Part shown: in pieces, positions 53,081 through 61,725 of the stretch | How the letters are laid out: each line of letters starts with the position of its first letter | How positions within the stretch are numbered: position 1 is the first letter of the stretch | Source of the DNA: an uncultured Kangiella sp. | Lineage (GTDB): Bacteria; Pseudomonadota; Gammaproteobacteria; Enterobacterales; Kangiellaceae | Assembly: GCA_947498625.1 (NCBI GenBank) | Contig: CANMKR010000001.1 | Span: 860,090-924,089 of the forward strand | DNA length: 64,000 bases | Direction: 5' to 3' | Translations under genes and position numbers: made by a program | Notes under the pieces: generated by a model | What the model was told of the DNA's origin: nothing | What the model saw: only the letters and a program-made list of their open reading frames with translations | Databases searched by the model: none

Positions 53081-54277
53081 ATGCCTATTCAAAGAGTATT
53101 TAGCAAAGGCAAAGTGCCGGTAAAGGTTTATACCGAAGATATAGCACCAGAAGCTATTCAACAGTTGGAAAATATGTCGCACTTACCTTTTATTCATTCG
53201 CATATCGCAGCAATGCCAGATGTGCACTTGGGTAAAGGGGCAACCGTTGGATCGGTGATTCCAACTAAAAAAGCGATTATTCCTGCAGCGGTCGGGGTGG
53301 ATATTGGTTGTGGGATGAATGCGGTGCGTTTATCGTTAAAAGCTTATCAATTACCGGATAACTTAAAGCCCATTCGTATGGCAATTGAGAATAAAGTTCC
53401 TGTGGGCTTTGCGGCTCATAAATGGACTGGGTTTGACGATAAGTATTCAAGACCATTAATGGATGGTTTAGATAAAATTATCGCCAAGCATCCGGAGATT
53501 ATTAAGCGAATGAAGGCGCCACATAAAACACCGATTATTCAAATGGGAACCTTAGGTGGAGGAAACCACTTTATAGAATTATGCCTAGATGAGAATAACG
53601 ATGTTTGGGTGATGTTGCATTCAGGTTCGCGCGGTATAGGTAATCAAATTGGCCAGTATTTTATTCAATTGGCGAAGAAAGAGATGCAAACGCATCATAT
53701 TAATTTGCCAGATAAAGATTTAGCTTATTTAAGCGAAGGTACTGAATCTTTTGACGATTACTGGTTTGCGGTTAAGTGGGGGCAAGATTATGCCTACAAA
53801 AACCGCCAAAAAATGATGGCTTTAGTGTTGGATGTATTAAAACAACAGTTGCCAGAATTTAGCGTGACTAAGGAAGCGATTAACTGTCATCACAATTATG
53901 TCGAGATGGAAAATCACTTTGGAGAAAACGTTTACTTAACGCGTAAAGGCGCTATCCGCGCAAGAGAAGGTGATTTAGGGATTATTCCGGGCTCAATGGG
54001 TGCAAAGTCATTTATTGTTCGAGGAAAAGGTAACCCCCAATCATTCTGCTCATGTTCGCATGGCGCTGGTCGATCATTAAGTCGAACCGCTGCTAAGAAG
54101 TTGTTTAAGCGTTCTGACTTAGAGATGCAAACTAAAGGCGTTGAGTGCCGCAAAGATAGTCAAGTCATTGACGAAATTCCTGCGGCTTATAAGGATATTG
54201 ACGTGGTTATGGAAAACCAGCATGACTTGGTTGAAGTAGTGCATACTTTAAAGCAAGTAGTATGTATCAAGGGCTAG
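53081..54277 (+). CDS. rtcB: RNA-splicing ligase RtcB (3'-phosphate/5'-hydroxyl RNA ligase)
   Basis: 398 aa. RtcB joins RNA ends with 2',3'-cyclic phosphate or 3'-phosphate to 5'-OH, using GTP and Mn; it heals cleaved tRNA and rRNA. Metal and nucleotide ligands are present: Asp and Cys in AVGVDIGCGMNAVR, His in GGGNHFIELC, His in LHSGSRGIGN, CHHNYVE, and the guanylated His in SHGAGRSLSR, with PGSMGAKSFIVRG. Unlike E. coli there is no rtcA or rtcR beside it; instead it has a leader peptide/attenuator upstream and an ArfA-like ORF downstream. Confidence 0.95.
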   Translation: MPIQRVFSKGKVPVKVYTEDIAPEAIQQLENMSHLPFIHSHIAAMPDVHLGKGATVGSVIPTKKAIIPAAVGVDIGCGMNAVRLSLKAYQLPDNLKPIRMAIENKVPVGFAAHKWTGFDDKYSRPLMDGLDKIIAKHPEIIKRMKAPHKTPIIQMGTLGGGNHFIELCLDENNDVWVMLHSGSRGIGNQIGQYFIQLAKKEMQTHHINLPDKDLAYLSEGTESFDDYWFAVKWGQDYAYKNRQKMMALVLDVLKQQLPEFSVTKEAINCHHNYVEMENHFGENVYLTRKGAIRAREGDLGIIPGSMGAKSFIVRGKGNPQSFCSCSHGAGRSLSRTAAKKLFKRSDLEMQTKGVECRKDSQVIDEIPAAYKDIDVVMENQHDLVEVVHTLKQVVCIKG

Positions 54278-54295
54278 CGAAAGCTAGCTCTTTTT
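54273..54295 (+). terminator. Terminator-like hairpin overlapping the rtcB stop codon
   Basis: GCTAGC (54273-54278), GAAA, GCTAGC (54283-54288), then TCTTTTT. The short stem with a GNRA loop contains the TAG stop. It may only partly end transcription, leaving some read-through into the next ORF. Confidence 0.6.
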
Positions 54296-54314
54296 ATTAA
54301 GCAAAGAGGCAATT

Positions 54315-54497
54315 ATGCAAACAAAAAAATTTAAGCGGAGAAATCCTGTGGCACGAAATCTCTATCAAAATAGAGGTGGAGTCCACGAAAAATCTAAAAA
54401 AGCAAAAAGGGAGGCGAGCAAACAAGAAACAAAACGCAAAGTTTCTGAGTGGGCAAGCCACTCTTCTTCTATCTTCCTAAGACTATTTTTTCGATAA
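54315..54497 (+). CDS. Small basic protein, ArfA-like putative ribosome-rescue factor
   Basis: 60 codons. The Shine-Dalgarno AGAGG precedes the ATG. KRRNPVARNL, then V-H-E-K-S-K-K-A-K-R resembles the core of ArfA (a nonpolar N-A-x-x-x-L helix followed by V-E-K-N-K-K-G-K), though distantly. As in E. coli arfA, a terminator-like hairpin (54447-54463 plus T-rich tail) lies inside the coding region at codons 45-50, and the part encoded beyond it (SSIFLRLFFR) is hydrophobic. In arfA this makes non-stop mRNA cleared by tmRNA. The last 15 bases overlap the convergent transporter gene. Similarity is my reading, not a search result. Confidence 0.5.
   Translation: MQTKKFKRRNPVARNLYQNRGGVHEKSKKAKREASKQETKRKVSEWASHSSSIFLRLFFR
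54447..54476 (+). terminator. Terminator-like hairpin inside the ArfA-like ORF
   Basis: GAGTGG (54447-54452), GCAAG, CCACTC (54458-54463), then TTCTTCTATCTTC. On the minus strand the tail is A-rich, so it can act only on the plus strand. Confidence 0.45.
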
Positions 54498-55382
54498 ATC
54501 TTTTCGATTAACCACAAATAAGTTCCCAATGCCTATTAAGATGATGCCAATGGCGATTGGCCAAGTCCAAACAAAATCTTCAAAGAAGGTGGAAATTATC
54601 AGTGCCACTGCTGGGAACATGACGACAACATAGGTTGCCTTGTGAATACCTATTCGTCTTAGTAACGTCAAATAAGCCCCAAAGGCTAATACAGAACCAA
54701 ACAGTGATAAATAGATCATGCTAATACTGTAAGAAGTAGCTGTGTCGTAAATTAGCGCTTTACCTTGAACTAAGCCAATCAACAAACTTAATAAAGCACC
54801 ATAGCCCATAGCGTAGGCATTCATTTGCATCACGGGTAGCTGATACTTCTGGGTTTGCACCGAGACCATATTGCCAATAGAGGCAGCAAGAACACCAAGT
54901 AAAGATATGACTAGGCCATACAGAGTTTTATTCTCAAAACTAAAGTCACCGATGTCTTTCCAAAAGATAAGCACTATTCCAGTAAGGCCAATGACAGCGC
55001 CAATAATGACCTCTTTACTGATAGGGGTTCTAAAGAATAGCCAAGAATTAAAAATGTTGACGATAAGGATTGCCGAGAAAATTACCGAAGCCATGGCCGA
55101 AGTTAAATGCTCTTGCGCTTCATAAACCATAATGTAGTTTAGACAAAATAAGGTTAACCCAAGCAACAGCATCCAAAAGTGATGCTTAAGTGAAAACTTC
55201 AGGTTAAGCTTTTTATACAAGCAATAAACAAACAGAATTAAACTAGCTGAAATAAAGCGATAAAAGCTTGAGTACTCGTGTGGAACAACTCCAAGTTGAT
55301 ACTCGATGGTAAACCAGGTGCTGCCCCAAACTAGGACCGTGAAGATGTAGAGGAATAGGGTGGAGTTTAGAAGCTTTACCAT
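54483..55382 (-). CDS. EamA/DMT family transporter
   Basis: 299 aa from ATG 55382, which overlaps the stop of the preceding gene by one base (TAATG); a TTG two codons upstream is also open. Ten membrane helices in two EamA repeats, beginning LNSTLFLYIFTVLVWGSTWF. DMT exporters move metabolites or drugs; the substrate cannot be told. The C terminus ends VVNRKDLSKK. Confidence 0.88.
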   Translation of the reverse strand: MVKLLNSTLFLYIFTVLVWGSTWFTIEYQLGVVPHEYSSFYRFISASLILFVYCLYKKLNLKFSLKHHFWMLLLGLTLFCLNYIMVYEAQEHLTSAMASVIFSAILIVNIFNSWLFFRTPISKEVIIGAVIGLTGIVLIFWKDIGDFSFENKTLYGLVISLLGVLAASIGNMVSVQTQKYQLPVMQMNAYAMGYGALLSLLIGLVQGKALIYDTATSYSISMIYLSLFGSVLAFGAYLTLLRRIGIHKATYVVVMFPAVALIISTFFEDFVWTWPIAIGIILIGIGNLFVVNRKDLSKK

Positions 55383-56149
55383 TAGCAAGGCACTACGGAA
55401 AAAGCTGAACCTATTGCATTTGTGATGGTATTAATGATCTCTGAAGTTATTCTCGCTTTGTTAAGACCAATATCAATTAATAGACCAAAAATAGCAGCGA
55501 TATAGGCTAAATAACCTATGCCCATATAATCATTATAGACTATGGTGTAAAACCAATCTTGCCCAAATAGGTAGATTGAAACAGAAATTATTGTTGCTAT
55601 AAGCAAAAGAATTGCGGGCAAAAAGAGATGCTCGATAGCTCTTGGCTTGGCAAATGAAATTAATAATAATATAAGGAACATTGTAAAATTAGAACCTAAG
55701 AAGATTCGGAGATCGACTTTTAGATTTTCAACAATCTCTAAGTATTTTCCTTTGATAATTTCGCTTAAGTTTTTTTGAGCTACTTGAATGCTCAAGAGTC
55801 TTTCTAAATAATCAGAGGTTATCGATGAAGCTATTGCTTTTTTCTTTTCGCAATCATAGCCACACATAGCGGCCAATACACGAGCAATTTTTTCAGGCAA
55901 TCCATCTTTTAATTTCTGTGTAATTGATTTGGTTTCAATGCCTAACTTTTCTGAGAAAACTTTTGCTTTAGATGTTATTGCCGATTCCTCAAAAGCATCA
56001 AATGTTTGATTTAATTCATGTGCAATTTGCTTCTTTATAAAACCAGTTGCAGAGTCTTCAAGTGTTTTTGGGCTCAAGAAAGTTAGTGAAAAAAACAAGC
56101 CGAATAATAGAATTCCAAATAGGCCTGTGATTCCTAGAGTTAATTTCAT
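55382..56149 (-). CDS. Hypothetical membrane protein
   Basis: 255 aa. A first hydrophobic segment (about 3-27), a charged helical middle (about 40-145, with GYDCEKKKA), then three further membrane helices (about 150-170, 176-197 and 208-232). No family is recognised. Its stop overlaps the transporter start, so the two are translationally coupled. Confidence 0.65.
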   Translation of the reverse strand: MKLTLGITGLFGILLFGLFFSLTFLSPKTLEDSATGFIKKQIAHELNQTFDAFEESAITSKAKVFSEKLGIETKSITQKLKDGLPEKIARVLAAMCGYDCEKKKAIASSITSDYLERLLSIQVAQKNLSEIIKGKYLEIVENLKVDLRIFLGSNFTMFLILLLISFAKPRAIEHLFLPAILLLIATIISVSIYLFGQDWFYTIVYNDYMGIGYLAYIAAIFGLLIDIGLNKARITSEIINTITNAIGSAFSVVPC

Positions 56150-56194
56150 AGTTTAGATAGCTTATTATATTTTTTTATGATTTGAGTTTAACAT

Positions 56195-58057
56195 CTAACT
56201 TAAATATCCACCATCCACACTTAGACAAGTCCCCGTAACATAACTTGCAGCATCAGAAACTAAGAAAGCAATGCTTGGCGCTATTTCTTCCGGTTGTGCC
56301 ATTCGGCCCATTGGGATTAGTGGCAAGATCATTTTTAGCATTTGCTCGTTTTGGGTTAGTGCTGAGGCAAATTTAGTATCGGTTAAGCCCGGTAGGACTG
56401 CATTTACTCGAATATTAAAGGCAGCACATTCTTTAGCAAAGGCTTGAGTCATGGATATCACTGCAGACTTAGTCATGGAGTAGACCGCTTGCATGGGCGC
56501 AGGGGTTTTGCCATTGACCGAGGCGATATTTACCATAGCGCCACCGCCATTGTTCTTCATGAGCTGTCCAGCCTTCTGGCTCATTAAGAAATAACCTTTA
56601 ATATTTACATCAATGGTCTTATCAAAAGCATCAACGGGCATATCTAAAACATGGCCAAAATAAGGGTTGGTGGCAGCATTGTTAATTAGTATATCTAACT
56701 TACCGAACTGTGCTTGAATATCACTAAAGAGCTTATCAATCGCTGCTGGTTCGCCAATATGACATGGCATTACCGATACTTTACCCCCAGCATCACTAAT
56801 ATCTTTTGCCACTTTTTCTAACGAGTCTTTACTGCGGCTGGTCAGAATCACATGAGCACCATTTTGTGCAATGAGCTTTGCGGTTGCTTCGCCAATGCCA
56901 CGGCTAGCGCCTGAAATTAAGGCGACCTTGTCTTTAAAATTTAACATTGGGTTTGCTCCTGATTCTTGAGTTTGATGCTTTCTTTGATAGTTATTAATTT
57001 CTTCTTGTGCCTTGGCTAATAAGATCCCGCAGACTTGGCCAAACTGGGCAAAGCGCTTGTCCTTGGTTTGTCCGTGATAAAAACGATAATAAATTTGCTG
57101 CACGATTCCCGCCAAACGGAACAGGCCGAACACATAGTAATAAGTAAAGTCTTCAATCTCGACACCAGAAAGTTCAGAGTAGAGCTTTACGATTTCATCG
57201 CGTTTCATCATACCATCGATTTGCGTCGGCATAGTTCTTAAAGCATGCATTTGTGGTGCATCGGTCGCTTCTACCCAGTAGGCTAAGGAAGAACCTAGAT
57301 CCATGAGAGGATGACCAAGAGTGGTCATTTCCCAGTCTAAGACGCCGATAATATCAAGCGAATCTTCATGCTCAGCCAAAACTAAATTATCAAATTTATA
57401 ATCATTATGAATAAGAGTCGGCTTATGATAATCCTCTGGCATATGAGCCTGTAACCATTCGATAACATTTTCCCCATTAGGTACATCATCGGTCTTAGCA
57501 TTGCGATAACGCTTGGCCCAACCTTCTACTTGTCGCTCAACATAACCATCCATCCGGCCTAATTCTGCTAAAGGAGTTTTGCCTATTTCTATCGAATGCA
57601 GATCCACTAGCGTTTTCACCATCTCATGACAAAGCTGCTTGGCTTGGCTAGCCGAAACGCGCATGCCTTTTGGTGGGTTTTTTCTAAAAATAATACCTTC
57701 CAGAGCCTTCATTAAATAAAACTCTGAACCAATCACCGACAGGTCGTCGCAAAACAAAATAGCTTCAGGCGCTTTATCAAAATAAGGCTTTAGCTCATTG
57801 AGTACGGTAAACTCTCGACCCATATCGTGCGCAGATTTAGCCTTAGTGCCTATTGGCGGGCGACGTAAAATATAATTTTGCTGATTGATGGTGATCTGAT
57901 AAGTCAGGTTAGAGTTCCCACCGGGAAATTGTAGAACTTCTAAACTGGAAGCATTAAGGTCTAGTTGCTGATTTAGATAAGCTAACAGCGATGCTTCATC
58001 TAAAGTTTCATCTTCACGAACTTGGGTTGGTTTATCGGTATAGTCCATATCATTCAT
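56195..58057 (-). CDS. Fusion of an APH/ACAD10-type phosphotransferase and a short-chain dehydrogenase
   Basis: 620 aa. Residues about 20-365 are an aminoglycoside-phosphotransferase-fold kinase of the ACAD10/11 group: FPGGNSNLTYQI, the catalytic IHNDYKFDNLV and IGVLDWEMTTLGHP. After a linker (about 366-372), residues 373-620 are a classical SDR: GASRGIGEA glycine loop, NNAA, Ser in NIASVNG and the Y-S-M-T-K active site, ending GTCLSVDGGYLS. The two parts are usually separate adjacent genes, so this looks like a fusion. Relatives phosphorylate 4-hydroxyacyl-CoA before beta-oxidation. Confidence 0.85.
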   Translation of the reverse strand: MNDMDYTDKPTQVREDETLDEASLLAYLNQQLDLNASSLEVLQFPGGNSNLTYQITINQQNYILRRPPIGTKAKSAHDMGREFTVLNELKPYFDKAPEAILFCDDLSVIGSEFYLMKALEGIIFRKNPPKGMRVSASQAKQLCHEMVKTLVDLHSIEIGKTPLAELGRMDGYVERQVEGWAKRYRNAKTDDVPNGENVIEWLQAHMPEDYHKPTLIHNDYKFDNLVLAEHEDSLDIIGVLDWEMTTLGHPLMDLGSSLAYWVEATDAPQMHALRTMPTQIDGMMKRDEIVKLYSELSGVEIEDFTYYYVFGLFRLAGIVQQIYYRFYHGQTKDKRFAQFGQVCGILLAKAQEEINNYQRKHQTQESGANPMLNFKDKVALISGASRGIGEATAKLIAQNGAHVILTSRSKDSLEKVAKDISDAGGKVSVMPCHIGEPAAIDKLFSDIQAQFGKLDILINNAATNPYFGHVLDMPVDAFDKTIDVNIKGYFLMSQKAGQLMKNNGGGAMVNIASVNGKTPAPMQAVYSMTKSAVISMTQAFAKECAAFNIRVNAVLPGLTDTKFASALTQNEQMLKMILPLIPMGRMAQPEEIAPSIAFLVSDAASYVTGTCLSVDGGYLS

Positions 58058-58072
58058 AATCGTATTAAAAGT

Positions 58073-58774
58073 CTAATGTTTAGCCGTTAAGTAAATGGTT
58101 AATAAATTCGCTATTTCTTTAAAATAGCTATCGACATCAATGTTTCTTTCGGCATACTTCCAAGGCTTTAAATACCAGTCTTGCAATAATGCTTTTATCA
58201 TTGAAGAAGTAAAGTTCATATCAACAGCAGCAAAGCGTTTTGCCTGTATGCCAGATTGAATTATATTGCGAAAATATAAATCGCTTTTTAACTCTGACTC
58301 TTTGGCTAGGGCAATGATTTTTTTATTCAAATGTTTCGATTCAGTAAATGCAAAATAAAACCATGGACGAAATACTTGGCTCAAGTATAAATGCGCCTTA
58401 ACTGCCAATAATAAATTATCCATCGGGTTCTTATGCGGCAAACCGATTTGATTAAAAGTATCTTCTATCACTTTAATGTAATGCGAATGCAGCATTAGTA
58501 GTAAGTCATCTTTAGCGCTGATATAAGTATAAATTTTGCCAAGGCTCATATCCGTAGCTTGACTTAGATCTCTAAGAGATGTCGCATTAAAACCTTTAGT
58601 GTTGCCAATCTTTATCGCTTCATCGAATATTTTCGGTAAGTTCTTCAGTGCAGTCTTGGTAGAAACCTTGATGATGTCTTGATTAGTTTCAACCAATAAC
58701 AAAAATTGTTTTTCTTCAAGCACTTCAAGATCACGCTTAAAGTCGGTTAAGTCTTCGAGTGATTGAATATTCAA
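58073..58774 (-). CDS. TetR family transcriptional regulator
   Basis: 233 aa. The HTH lies at about 45-85 (IFDEAIKIGNTKGFNATSLRDLSQ, then MSLGKIYTYISAKDDLL), preceded by an unusual 40-residue N-terminal extension. The start codon is TTG with a poor Shine-Dalgarno, so the true start may be later. The C-terminal ligand domain follows. It lies inside the acyl-CoA gene cluster and is the likely binder of the palindrome at 60740-60753. Ligands of such regulators are often acyl-CoAs; that is inference. Confidence 0.8.
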   Translation of the reverse strand: MNIQSLEDLTDFKRDLEVLEEKQFLLLVETNQDIIKVSTKTALKNLPKIFDEAIKIGNTKGFNATSLRDLSQATDMSLGKIYTYISAKDDLLLMLHSHYIKVIEDTFNQIGLPHKNPMDNLLLAVKAHLYLSQVFRPWFYFAFTESKHLNKKIIALAKESELKSDLYFRNIIQSGIQAKRFAAVDMNFTSSMIKALLQDWYLKPWKYAERNIDVDSYFKEIANLLTIYLTAKH

Positions 58775-58799
58775 AAGTGGCTCATCAACTATTTAATAC

Positions 58800-59981
58800 T
58801 TATTTAAGCAGTTGCTTGGCAACAGATATTTGATGTACTTCATCTGGCCCATCATAAATTCTCGCCGCTCGCTCGTGCCTAAAGAAGTAGGCGAGTATCG
58901 TATCATCGGTCATGCCTAAACCGCCCATGGCTTGAATGGCATCGTCTAGAGATTTTTGTAACACATTAGCGGTAAAGTATTTAATCATGCTGATATTAAA
59001 GCGAGCCGCTTTAAAGCCTTGATGCTCAATTTGCCATGCGGTTTGTAAAACCAACGCCTTTGCTGCTGCAATATTGGCAGCATTTTCAGCGATTCGCTGT
59101 TTGGTTATATCTGAATCTGCCAGTGAACGCTTGTGACCTATCATTCGAGTTTTAGCATAATCGCAATGCATTTTTAGGGCGCGATCAGCAATCCCTAACC
59201 AGCGCATGCAGTGATGAATGCGGCCTGGTCCTAAGCGTGTTTGTGCCAGTTTAAAACCTTCGCCTTCTGCACCAATTAACGCCGTTTTCGGTACACGACA
59301 ATTGGTAAATTTAGTTTCGGCATGGCTGAAGTAGCCGGCGCCTTGTTCGCCCATAATGGAAATATTTCGAACTAATTCGAACCCTGGATTATCACAATCG
59401 ACAATCAGCATGCTAGAGCGTTGATAGATATCAGCTTCGGGATTGGTTACCGCCATAATAATGGCAAAATTAGCGCCGTCGGCAGAAGAGGTGAACCACT
59501 TATGAGCATTAATGATATAGTCATCGCCATCTTTTTCTGCAGTAGCTTCAAGTAAAGTCGGATTAGAGCCGGCCACAGCAGGTTCAGTCATAGCAAAGCA
59601 GCTACGAATTTTGCCATCCACTAACGGCTTAAGGTATTGTTCCTTTTGTTCCTCGCTACCAAAGGCTTCTAGTAATTCAGCATTGCCCGCATCGGGTGCT
59701 TGACTCCCGAAGACATAATGACCTAATGGCGAAGCTCCCATCACTTCTGAAATCAAGCCCAACTCAACTAAGGAGTAGCTCTTTCCCTGTTTATTGCCAT
59801 GGAAATAGGGTGCCCACCAAGCATTAGATTTAACCGTATCGCGCAAAGGTTGCAAAGTGGACTCTATTGTTGGCCATGACTCATGGAGCAGTTTAGATTC
59901 AATTGGATAGAGTTCCTCTTTGACAAAAGAGCGCATTAACTTCAAGTCTAGCTGTATTTTGGGTGATATTGAAAAGTCCAT
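58800..59981 (-). CDS. Acyl-CoA dehydrogenase, ACAD10/11-like
   Basis: 393 aa flavoprotein. The FAD/substrate segments CFAMTEPAVAGSNP and INAHKWFTSSADGANF, the helical C-terminal domain with QIEHQGFKAARFNISMIKYF, and the C-terminal AMGGLGMTDDTILAYFFRHERAARIYDGPDEVH are intact. In human ACAD10/11 and the Pseudomonas Lva system such dehydrogenases work with APH-fold kinases on 4-hydroxyacyl-CoA. The fused kinase lies two genes away here. Confidence 0.9.
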   Translation of the reverse strand: MDFSISPKIQLDLKLMRSFVKEELYPIESKLLHESWPTIESTLQPLRDTVKSNAWWAPYFHGNKQGKSYSLVELGLISEVMGASPLGHYVFGSQAPDAGNAELLEAFGSEEQKEQYLKPLVDGKIRSCFAMTEPAVAGSNPTLLEATAEKDGDDYIINAHKWFTSSADGANFAIIMAVTNPEADIYQRSSMLIVDCDNPGFELVRNISIMGEQGAGYFSHAETKFTNCRVPKTALIGAEGEGFKLAQTRLGPGRIHHCMRWLGIADRALKMHCDYAKTRMIGHKRSLADSDITKQRIAENAANIAAAKALVLQTAWQIEHQGFKAARFNISMIKYFTANVLQKSLDDAIQAMGGLGMTDDTILAYFFRHERAARIYDGPDEVHQISVAKQLLK

Positions 59982-59989
59982 AATTGATC

Positions 59990-60691
59990 CTATCGATAGG
60001 TAATCAGATTTGGGTTTAAATTAAGGTGGGCGTATTGATTTAAGCTGTGCAAATACAGCTGCCCTTTATGGAGCCGTAATTCGGTGACTGAACTGTTAAT
60101 AATGTTCCAAGCTATTTTGAACATTTGCATATCCAGCTGGCGGTTATTGTTGATAACTTGATAGCAAATTGCTGCGATACAGCCAGCTGAAGTAAAGACC
60201 GCTAATGAATCCTCAAATTCATGGCTTTTTAGTTCCGTCATTGCTTGCTCAACGCGCTGGGAAAATTCTAAAAAAGATTCAAAGTTAAGATCTTCTGGCT
60301 TAGCCTCGGTGATCCAAAGTTTCAATACTTCGCCAAATAACTTTTGAAAAATTAAATTATCAGAAAATATTTTTTCCCGTGTGAGGCTTGGATCATTTTT
60401 CCTCGCAACAACTAACGGTAGGTAATGCTCTGTTATAGCTTCAGCTGGAAATTCATTGAAGCAGTTCATTTGGCTGCTGTTCGAGTTAGCGCCAATATCT
60501 TGTTGGATAATGTCCAAGGTATGTTTCTGCCGCTCTAAGGTTCCACTGAGCCAAGCACAGGGTTGGAGCTTAATCTGTTGCCATGATTGAGCCAGCAGCT
60601 TGGCTTGTTGTTCGCCATTAGTTGAAAGCTGATCGTAATGATCTTGACCAAAAGAGGCTTGTCCATGTCGTACTAGAAAAATTCTTTTCAT
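59990..60691 (-). CDS. Histidine phosphatase family protein
   Basis: 233 aa. The active-site start MKRIFLVRHGQASFG contains the R-H-G motif; the second His is expected in FTSAGCI-A, although the usual H-G there is replaced by S-A-G, so catalysis may be weak. The body is of phosphoglycerate-mutase type. Its place beside the kinase fusion and the dehydrogenase suggests dephosphorylation of an intermediate. It is divergent from the SDR gene. Confidence 0.75.
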   Translation of the reverse strand: MKRIFLVRHGQASFGQDHYDQLSTNGEQQAKLLAQSWQQIKLQPCAWLSGTLERQKHTLDIIQQDIGANSNSSQMNCFNEFPAEAITEHYLPLVVARKNDPSLTREKIFSDNLIFQKLFGEVLKLWITEAKPEDLNFESFLEFSQRVEQAMTELKSHEFEDSLAVFTSAGCIAAICYQVINNNRQLDMQMFKIAWNIINSSVTELRLHKGQLYLHSLNQYAHLNLNPNLITYR

Positions 60692-60739
60692 GTTTTAACG
60701 GGTTTATGGCTTAAGTATGCTTAGCTAATATTTATATTA

Positions 60740-60753
60740 TGAACGATCGTTCA
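60740..60753. promoter_or_regulatory. Probable TetR operator
   Basis: TGAACGATCGTTCA, a perfect 14-bp palindrome midway between the divergent phosphatase and SDR genes. This is typical of TetR-family operators. The cluster's own TetR gene at 58073-58774 is the natural candidate. Confidence 0.65.
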
Positions 60754-60769
60754 CATTATTGCTAATACT

Positions 60770-61645
60770 GTGTATGATAAATTTTATAAAGGGTCGATTA
60801 TCAATTGTGAGAAGCGTTTGGCTGACTTAAAAAATACTCCTTTTTCCCACAAAACCGTGCTCATTACTGGAGCGGGTAGCGGCTTGGGAAGAGCATTGGC
60901 GCTGCATTTCGCGGAAAAGAGCTGGAAATTGGTGGTTGCTGATAGCAACTTAGTCACGGCTCAAGAAACACAAGACATGATACAGTCAAAAGGTGGCAAA
61001 GCGTTTGCTGCCGAGGTTGATGTGCGTGATAAGCAGCAATTGGAACAACTCCGAAAAAAGGTTAAAGAGCAATACGGCACTATCGATGTGCTAATTAATA
61101 ATGCCGGCGTCAGTGGTGGCGGTGAGTTTGATAGCTTAGAGCGAGAAACCTTAGATTGGTTATTTGATATCAATTTCTTTGGGGTGGTTAATGGTTATCA
61201 AGCCTTTGCTTCAGAGTTAAAGCAGCTCGACAGGGCACAGGTTATTAATATTGCTTCTTTTGCAGCGATTGCTAATCCGCCAGCTTCAGGCGCCTACAAC
61301 GCCAGTAAAGCCGCGGTGGTTTCATTTAGCGAAACCATTCGAGGAGAATTAGCGCATACCAATGTTGGAGTAACGGTCGTTTGCCCTTCATTTTTTAGAA
61401 CCAATTTGTTGAAATATTTCCGCTCGAATGAAGACAAGGTAAAAAAAGTGGCTGATCGATTAATGGAAAAATCCTCTTTAAATGCTCAGCAAGTAGCTGC
61501 AATTATTTATGACAAAGCGATGGCTAACCAGTTTATGGTGATCCCGCATAAAGAATCGCAATGGCATTACCGAATTAAGCGCTGGTTCCCAGAGTTTTTC
61601 TTTAAAAAGATCAAGAAAATGACTCGCTATCTAGTAGCAAAATAA
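60770..61645 (+). CDS. Short-chain dehydrogenase/reductase
   Basis: 291 aa. Glycine loop TGAGSGLGRAL, acidic VVADSN after beta-2 (NAD-leaning), NNAGVSGGG, Ser in INIASFAAI and the Y-N-A-S-K catalytic motif. The C-terminal part PHKESQWHYRIKRWFPEFFFKKIKK is basic and amphipathic, as in membrane-associated SDRs. The start GTG at 60770 has no Shine-Dalgarno; TTG 60818 is an alternative that removes 16 residues. Probably controlled by the palindrome just upstream. Confidence 0.85.
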   Translation: MYDKFYKGSIINCEKRLADLKNTPFSHKTVLITGAGSGLGRALALHFAEKSWKLVVADSNLVTAQETQDMIQSKGGKAFAAEVDVRDKQQLEQLRKKVKEQYGTIDVLINNAGVSGGGEFDSLERETLDWLFDINFFGVVNGYQAFASELKQLDRAQVINIASFAAIANPPASGAYNASKAAVVSFSETIRGELAHTNVGVTVVCPSFFRTNLLKYFRSNEDKVKKVADRLMEKSSLNAQQVAAIIYDKAMANQFMVIPHKESQWHYRIKRWFPEFFFKKIKKMTRYLVAK

Positions 61646-61725
61646 ATAGTGGTAAAGTAATAAGTACGATGGCAATAAATTCATTATAAGAAATATAAAC
61701 AAAAGATTTAATAAAGAGGTTTGTA

